Positions 58,977 to 64,000 of a stretch of DNA of 64,000 bases are shown here, in pieces. The stretch spans positions 3,045,713-3,109,712 of the forward strand of contig NZ_LMGU01000001.1 in assembly GCF_001427525.1 (NCBI RefSeq). Reading direction: 5' to 3'. A program made the translations under genes and the position numbers. Under the pieces are notes generated by a model that was not told where the DNA came from, did not search any database, and was given only the letters and a program-made list of their open reading frames with translations. This stretch comes from Microbacterium sp. Root61. GTDB lineage: Bacteria; Actinomycetota; Actinomycetes; Actinomycetales; Microbacteriaceae. Position 1 is the stretch's first letter. Every line of letters starts with the position of its first letter.

Positions 58977-59543
58977 TCAGCCCTTCGCCGCAGCCTTCAT
59001 GGCCCGCTTGTGCTCGCGCACGAGCGTGAGCGACTCGGGCGAGACGATGTCGGCCACCGAACGGTGCGAGCCCTCTTCACCGTAGGGAGCAGATGCCTCG
59101 CGCCAGCCGTCGCCGTCGAACCCGCACTGCTTGCCGAGGAGTGCGAGGAAGATCTTCGCCTTCTGCTCGCCGAAGCCCGGCAGCGCCTTGAGCCGCTTCA
59201 GCACCTCCGCGCCGGACGGCGATCCCTGCGTCCAGATCGCGGCGGCGTCTCCGCCCCACTCCCGCTCGAGTGCGGCGCACAGGTCCTGCACGCGGCCGGC
59301 CATCGAACCCGGGAAGCGGTGGATCGCGGGAGTCGTCTTGAAGACCTCCGCGAGCGCCTCGGGGTCGTAGCCGGCGAGGGTCTCGGCATCCACCGATCCG
59401 ATGCGCTCCTGGATCTTCAGCGGACCCGCGAAAGCCGTTTCCATCGCGACCTGCTGGTCCAGCAGCATCCCGATCAGCAGGGCGAGGGGGCTCTCCGAGA
59501 GGAGGCTGTCGGCGGCGTCGTCCGCGGTGATGTGGAGGCTCAT
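58977..59543 (-). CDS. HhH-GPD superfamily DNA repair-like protein (TIGR03252 type)
   Basis: This 188-aa protein belongs to the helix-hairpin-helix-GPD group. ADSLLSESPLALLIGMLLDQQVAMETAFAGPLKIQERIGS matches the TIGR03252 actinobacterial family, and VLKRLKALPGFGEQKAKIFLALLGKQ is the HhH motif that binds DNA. Members resemble base-excision glycosylases (endonuclease III), but no iron-sulfur cluster Cys is present. The ATG at 59543 is preferred; upstream extension goes into non-coding repeats. It is the first gene of a pair with the DUF1801 gene. Confidence 0.85.
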   Translation of the reverse strand: MSLHITADDAADSLLSESPLALLIGMLLDQQVAMETAFAGPLKIQERIGSVDAETLAGYDPEALAEVFKTTPAIHRFPGSMAGRVQDLCAALEREWGGDAAAIWTQGSPSGAEVLKRLKALPGFGEQKAKIFLALLGKQCGFDGDGWREASAPYGEEGSHRSVADIVSPESLTLVREHKRAMKAAAKG

Positions 59544-59574
59544 CCCGCCAGTCTTCCACTGGTCCGAACCGCGC

Positions 59575-59727
59575 GCACGGCCCGCGCGGCTGCTGCCGTG
59601 ACCGCGAGACTGCAACCGGGCGTCGAGACTGAGGGTAATAGCCGAAGTCTCGAGGTCCCGCTGCAGTCTCGGCGAAATGGGGCGTTGTGGCGCGGGCGGT
59701 TGAGCGGTGCACGGCCCGCGCGGCTGC
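59575..59727. repeat. REP-like inverted repeat flanked by 19-bp direct repeats
   Basis: Arms of 26 nt at 59605-59630 and 59646-59671 match in 22 of 26 positions as an inverted repeat around a 15-nt loop; each arm has two CGAGACT blocks. Outside, GCACGGCCCGCGCGGCTGC occurs exactly at 59575-59593 and 59709-59727. The element has no coding content and lies in the gap between divergent genes. Confidence 0.75.
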
Positions 59728-59814
59728 GTGCGAGCCGTCGCGGCGTCGGGTTATGGTGGCAGAACGTGCCAGCGACGGCGCGGCGTACACCGTTGTCCGG
59801 ACCCCCGAGGAGCC

Positions 59815-62568
59815 ATGTCCCCGAACGCCCGAGCGCGATTCGTGTCGGCCGCGCGGCTCGGGGCGAAGCGCACGACGGCGCGTCTCGGTCTGGTCGGCAG
59901 CATCGCGTTCACGATCGCGGTGTCGGTCGCTCTGCTCTGCGGGCTTCTCGCCTGGATCTCGCTCGACTCCCGCGACGCTCTCGACGGTGCGATACCCGCC
60001 GCCGACGAGGTGGGCGGCTGGGCGCAGGTGCAGACGCGGATCGCCGACGATACGGACGCGCAGGATGCCGCGGCATCCGCGCTGTTCGATCAGCTCTTCG
60101 GCGACACGGCCGATATCGAGCGGATGCTGGTGGGCGAACCGGGCAGCGATGCGGAGCGTGTCGCGTGGCGGATCACGCCGCATCGCGCCACGCTCGACGG
60201 CGCGGCCGTGCTGCGGCTGGACCAAGGGGTCACCGCGCTGTCGACGGCGTTCCGGGAATCGGATGCCGCGGTGCAGGGCAGCGAGTCTTCCGGGTCGCTC
60301 GGCGTCAGTCTCGACTCGGCGGCGCAAGGGGTGCGGGCATCGGCGGCGATCGCCCCGGTGCCGGTGGCGATCGCCGGGATCCTCGCCTGGTTCGCCGTGC
60401 TCGAGCTCGGCCGCCTGCTCGGCGCGGCGCGCGGGCGTGAAGCCGGACTGCTGCGGGCGCGCGGGCTGTCGCGCGGGCAGTCGGCGTCGCTGTCGTTCAC
60501 GGAATCGGCGGCGATCGTGGCCGCGGCGACCGTCGTCGGCTTCGGGGTCGCGCTCGGACTGCTCGCTCTCCGACCCGGGGGAGCGGCCACCGTGCTCACG
60601 ACCTGGCCGCTCGCGCTCGGGCTGCTGGTCGTGCTGACCGCGACCCTTGCCATCGCCCAGGCACGCGCCGCGCGGATCGCGTCCTCCGCACGCGCGAGCG
60701 CCGGGCGTGCGGCCCAGGCCGCCTCGATCGGTGTCGCCGCACTCGTCGTGCTCGGGGCGGCCGTGCTGGTGTGGCAGTCGGTGTCGCTGCGCAGCCTGCC
60801 CTCCGACGACCCGTGGCGCGTCGGGGTCACCGCCCTGGCTCCGACGTTCGGCGTGGCCGCCGTCGGGATCCTCGCGGTGCTGCTGTTCGCTCCGCTGGCG
60901 ACCACGGTCGCCGCGGTGGCGGGACGTTCGCCCGGACTCTCTCCGGCGTATCCCGCCCGCCAGGTGGCGCGGCGCGTGGTCGCCTTCTCGGTGGCGGTCG
61001 CGCTGGTGGCGATCGCCCTGTGCGGAGCGACGCTCGCTGCGTCGTACATCGCGACCTGGCGGTCGGCCTCGACCGACTCGGCGCAGCTGGCCGCCGGCAC
61101 AGACCTGCGCGCCGACTTCGCCGCACGGCCGGTGCTGCCCGCGGATGTCGCGACCGCGGGGGCGGTCGACGGAGTCACCGCCGATTCCCCGGCGATCGCC
61201 GTGCCGATCGTCGCGGGCGAGCTCGCGGCGGCGCTCGTGGCCCTCCCGGCGGACGCGATCCCGAAGGTCATGCTCGCGGTGCCCGGTGCCGCGCAGCCGA
61301 TGGATCTCGCCGCAACCCTGGCCGGCGACCCCGTCGGGCTGGAGCTGCCCGAGGGGTCGACGGGGCTCGCGCTCGGCGGGCTGTCGACCCCGCAAGCATG
61401 GAGCGACAACGACGGCAACGGCGTCGACATCCCGAACCCGGACGCCGGCAGCGACCTCATCGCGCGCATGTGGGTGACGGATGCCACGGGCGCCACCGTA
61501 TCCGTCGACACCACCATCGCGGCCACTCCCGAGGGAGAGGGCCGCCGCTTCGTCGCGGCGGGGGACCTTCCCGACGGCGCCGCGCCGTGGCGATTGATCG
61601 CGGTGGACCTGTCCCGCGGACGCGGCTGGCAGAACGGCCTGCAGCAGCTGCGGATCGAGGAGCTGCGCGTCGCGAGCCTCGCGGACGGCGTCGTCGAACC
61701 CGTGGACATCGAGCTTCCGCAGACGGTGACGCTGACCGGATGGGGGCTGGAGCAGCCCTCGACATCCCTGCTGTGGAGTTCGACGGGCGCGACCGCGACC
61801 GTCGTCCCCGCCGTCGTCACGACGGCGTTCGCCCAGGTGCTCGGGCTCACCGTGGGCGACGACGCCGGCATCCGCTTCGACGGGACCGGGCGCAGCTACA
61901 CCGTCGAGGTCGCCGCCGTCGTCGACGCGATTCCGGGCGTCGGGTCGGGCCCCGGAATGCTCACGTCACTGGACGTCCTCAGTGCGGCGTCGCTGGTCAC
62001 CGGGCCCCGCGTCGACCCGCCCCTGGAGCCGCCGCTCGCGAATCAAGTGTGGGCGGCTGGTCCCCCCTCCGCGGCGGCGGACCTCGTCGAGGTGCTCGAT
62101 GTGTCGGTCGAGACGCCGATGGATGCCGCATCCGCCGTCACCGCAGGACTCGTGGCCGCCTGGTGGGCGTGCGCGATCGGCGGCGCGCTGCTGGCCGGGG
62201 TCGCGCTGGTCGCGCTTCTGACCGCCCTGACCGGGCAGCGTGCCGGCGAAGTGCTGGTGCTGCGCGCGGTCGGCGTCGCGCCGCGTCGACAGGCCCGGAT
62301 GCGCACGGTCGAGGCATCCGTCGTCGTGATCCTCGCCGCCGCGCTCGGCACCGTCGGAGGGTTCGTGCTGTCGTGGCTCGTCATCCCCGGCCTCGCCGAG
62401 GCGGCCGTCCCCGGAACCGACGTCGAGGCCACGTTCGCCGTCGACCCGTGGCCGATCCTCGCCGCCGTGGTGGTCATCGGCGTCGCACTCGTCGCGTTCT
62501 CCATCGGCGGCTCGACTGCTGTGCGTCGGCAGGGCGCGTCGACCCGCCTTGAGGAGGCCGCGCCGTGA
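59815..62568 (+). CDS. FtsX-type ABC transporter permease, 917 aa
   Basis: This membrane protein has an N-terminal helix (LGLVGSIAFTIAVSVALLCGLLAW), a first FtsX block of helices at about 175-420 (including LGAARGREAGLLRARGLSRGQ, an FtsX cytoplasmic motif), a large extracellular domain (about 430-750), and a second block at about 780-905 with LRAVGVAPRRQARMRTVEA. This is the doubled MacB/LolC-type layout of permeases that act without transport of a small solute, for example in lipoprotein or lipid handling. No ATPase gene is in the window, so it may lie downstream. The ATG at 59815 has an AGGAG site. It overlaps the next permease by four bases. Confidence 0.8.
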   Translation: MSPNARARFVSAARLGAKRTTARLGLVGSIAFTIAVSVALLCGLLAWISLDSRDALDGAIPAADEVGGWAQVQTRIADDTDAQDAAASALFDQLFGDTADIERMLVGEPGSDAERVAWRITPHRATLDGAAVLRLDQGVTALSTAFRESDAAVQGSESSGSLGVSLDSAAQGVRASAAIAPVPVAIAGILAWFAVLELGRLLGAARGREAGLLRARGLSRGQSASLSFTESAAIVAAATVVGFGVALGLLALRPGGAATVLTTWPLALGLLVVLTATLAIAQARAARIASSARASAGRAAQAASIGVAALVVLGAAVLVWQSVSLRSLPSDDPWRVGVTALAPTFGVAAVGILAVLLFAPLATTVAAVAGRSPGLSPAYPARQVARRVVAFSVAVALVAIALCGATLAASYIATWRSASTDSAQLAAGTDLRADFAARPVLPADVATAGAVDGVTADSPAIAVPIVAGELAAALVALPADAIPKVMLAVPGAAQPMDLAATLAGDPVGLELPEGSTGLALGGLSTPQAWSDNDGNGVDIPNPDAGSDLIARMWVTDATGATVSVDTTIAATPEGEGRRFVAAGDLPDGAAPWRLIAVDLSRGRGWQNGLQQLRIEELRVASLADGVVEPVDIELPQTVTLTGWGLEQPSTSLLWSSTGATATVVPAVVTTAFAQVLGLTVGDDAGIRFDGTGRSYTVEVAAVVDAIPGVGSGPGMLTSLDVLSAASLVTGPRVDPPLEPPLANQVWAAGPPSAAADLVEVLDVSVETPMDAASAVTAGLVAAWWACAIGGALLAGVALVALLTALTGQRAGEVLVLRAVGVAPRRQARMRTVEASVVVILAAALGTVGGFVLSWLVIPGLAEAAVPGTDVEATFAVDPWPILAAVVVIGVALVAFSIGGSTAVRRQGASTRLEEAAP

Positions 62569-64000
62569 GCCGGACCTCGACCGCGGGCCTGATCGGCCGC
62601 CACCTGCGCACCGCACCGGGAGCGCCGATCGCGGTCGCGCTTCTCGTGTTCGTGCTGACCGCGATCACGGTGTTCGGTCCGCTCGCGCTCACCGCGCTCA
62701 GCGATGCGTCGCTGCGGTACCGTCTGGAGTCGGTCAGTCCGGTCGCTCGCGACGTCGATTCCTCCGTCGCGGCGCCGCCGACGGTCGGCCCCGGCGATGA
62801 GGCGCTGACCGACCTCCCGCCGGGCACCGAGAACAGATGGGGAGCCTGGGACGCCGATCTCGAGCAGGTGCGCCGAGACACCCGCGCACCGACGTCGGGC
62901 GCGCTGGAGAGAGCCCAGTACTTCACCCGCTTCGGCATCATCAAAGGTGCCGTGGCCTCTACGTATGTCGCGACCGACCCGCGGTTCGCGTCGCGGATCC
63001 GGATCGACACCGGACGCCTGCCGGAGGCCGGCCTCACCGAGGGGGAGTGGCAGGAAGGAATCCGGGCCGCCGTCGAGGAGGGAGCCGACCTGCCGCCGGT
63101 GGAGATCGTGCTCTCCACCGCCTCCGCGGAGGCCGCGGAGTGGCCGCTCGGTGAGACGCGAGTCGTCGCGGGAGAAGCGGCGTGGCCGTATCCGCTCCCT
63201 CTGACGCTCGTGGGTACGTTCGACGCGGTCGACGAGGGCGATACGTACTGGCAACACGCGACCGGCATCCTGACACCGGCGGTCGCGTTCGACGCCTTCA
63301 GTCAGCCCTTCCTCAAGCCCACGGCCTTCGCGGCGCCGGGTGCCCGCCTCGCGGTGTCCAGCAATATGCTCACCACCGTCTGGTATCCGTTCCAGGCCCA
63401 TGCGGTCACAGCCGATACCGCGCCGGACATCCTCGCCGGTCTCCGACGACTCACCGGTACAACCCAGAACATCGGCGCCGACGCCGGGTTCGGCGCCGTC
63501 GTCCCGCTCGGCTTCCGAACCGACGCGATCGCTGCCCTCGAGACCGGCATCGGCGAGGGCCGCTCCCTCACCGCCATCCTCGCGATGCTGGCGGCCGGCC
63601 CGCTCGGCGTCGCAATCGCGGTGCTGGTGCTCGGCTGCCGCATGATGCTCGAACGCCGCCGCCCGGCGCTGCGGCTGCTGTCGGCACGCGGCGCCACGGG
63701 CGGGCAGCAACGCGGACTGCTCGGGCTCGAGGGGCTTCTGGTCGGGGTGATCCCCGCCGCGCTCGGTGCCGCGATCGCATTCGTCGTCTCGGCCGCCGTT
63801 CTCCCGGGCGAGGTGGCAGGCCCCATCCAGGCGCCGGCGCTGCTCATCGCGCCGATCCTGCTCGCACTCCTCCCGGCAGTCGCGCTCGCGGCATCCGCTC
63901 TGTCGGTGCGCAGCGGCGAGCGGATCGATGATCCGACCCACAGTGGCGGGTGGCGGGTCGTGATCGAGCTCGCCGTCGTCGGACTCGCGGTGCTGGCGAC
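62565..64000 (+). CDS. FtsX-type ABC transporter permease (partial, runs off the window)
   Basis: The frame is open without a stop from the GTG at 62565 to the window end (at least 478 residues). It begins with a helix after VSRTSTAGLIGRHLRTAPGAPIAVALLVFVLTAITV. An extracellular region follows, then the block MLAAGPLGVAIAVLVLGCRMMLERRRPALRLLSARGATGGQQRGLLGLEGLLVGVIPAALG, matching the FtsX motif of the first permease (RxxRGLSRGQ/SARGATGGQ). It is a partner of the preceding gene, overlapping it as GTGA, and the two probably form a heterodimer. The true length is unknown. It is not a shadow frame: codon use is strongly GC3-rich throughout. Confidence 0.78.
   Translation, partial: MSRTSTAGLIGRHLRTAPGAPIAVALLVFVLTAITVFGPLALTALSDASLRYRLESVSPVARDVDSSVAAPPTVGPGDEALTDLPPGTENRWGAWDADLEQVRRDTRAPTSGALERAQYFTRFGIIKGAVASTYVATDPRFASRIRIDTGRLPEAGLTEGEWQEGIRAAVEEGADLPPVEIVLSTASAEAAEWPLGETRVVAGEAAWPYPLPLTLVGTFDAVDEGDTYWQHATGILTPAVAFDAFSQPFLKPTAFAAPGARLAVSSNMLTTVWYPFQAHAVTADTAPDILAGLRRLTGTTQNIGADAGFGAVVPLGFRTDAIAALETGIGEGRSLTAILAMLAAGPLGVAIAVLVLGCRMMLERRRPALRLLSARGATGGQQRGLLGLEGLLVGVIPAALGAAIAFVVSAAVLPGEVAGPIQAPALLIAPILLALLPAVALAASALSVRSGERIDDPTHSGGWRVVIELAVVGLAVLA

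Noticed and set aside
1..64000. Insertion sequences, prophage or integrative elements
   Set aside because: I found no transposase, integrase or tRNA gene; the only mobile-looking trace is the REP-like repeat at 59575-59727.

Overview
The window is high-GC DNA (Ala, Gly, Asp and Arg codons strongly G/C-ending) from a Gram-positive actinobacterium. The protein types, LPxTG/LAxTG anchored surface proteins, TANNNT -10 boxes placed 5-8 nt before start codons, and the very frequent GGATGCC/GGCATCC motif suggest Microbacteriaceae, most likely Microbacterium. That genus call is an inference. I see no rRNA, tRNA, transposase, integrase, phage gene or CRISPR array, so this is chromosomal and mostly vertically inherited in appearance.

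Positions 1-8400 hold a protocatechuate/4-hydroxybenzoate catabolic block. It contains pcaB (3' end only), pcaD and pcaC on the plus strand, pobA and an IclR regulator on the minus strand, a double-hotdog thioesterase, then pcaI-pcaJ-pcaF and a second IclR regulator (pcaR). Together they convert 4-hydroxybenzoate to succinyl-CoA and acetyl-CoA through the beta-ketoadipate pathway. Protocatechuate dioxygenase (pcaHG) would lie upstream of the window.

Positions 8400-16300 hold a five-gene minus-strand operon: an amidohydrolase, a solute-binding lipoprotein, two DppB/DppC permeases and a fused double ATPase. A TetR regulator is divergent. One palindrome covers the -35 boxes of both divergent promoters. 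Positions 16300-21300 carry a POT peptide symporter, a DHA2-type MFS exporter, a GNAT acetyltransferase and an atypical cyclase-family protein.

Positions 21500-35700 are a cell-surface block. It has a giant 1875-aa repeat adhesin with an LAVTG sorting signal, a membrane-anchored lytic transglycosylase-like protein, a backbone pilin (LPLTG, YPK motif, E-box), a second LPLTG pilin-like protein, a class C sortase and a MalT-like LuxR regulator. This looks like a sortase-assembled pilus locus. A hairpin right after the backbone pilin gene could set pilin stoichiometry.

Positions 36000-47800 are mixed housekeeping and accessory genes: menC, a lipoprotein, a cupin, an arsR-DHFR-SRPBCC operon under a 30-bp palindrome, a GntR-TetR fusion regulator divergent from a FAD monooxygenase, an FMN alpha-hydroxy-acid oxidase, a VapBC-type toxin-antitoxin pair, glyS with a possible leaderless upstream ORF, and a class A beta-lactamase-like lipoprotein. 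Positions 47900-64000 hold a DrrAB-type ABC exporter, a large SARP/AfsR-like ATPase regulator, two tandem duplicated LPATG-anchored surface proteins made of eight 'DFG-x-V-x-VG' repeats each, a DUF1801/HhH-GPD pair, a REP-like inverted repeat, and two FtsX-type ABC permeases (the second runs off the window).

The most notable candidates for new biology are the pilus locus with its mixed LAxTG/LPxTG substrates and dedicated MalT-like regulator, the tandem repeat surface proteins next to a SARP-type regulator, and the dense set of inferred leaderless promoters with palindromic operators.
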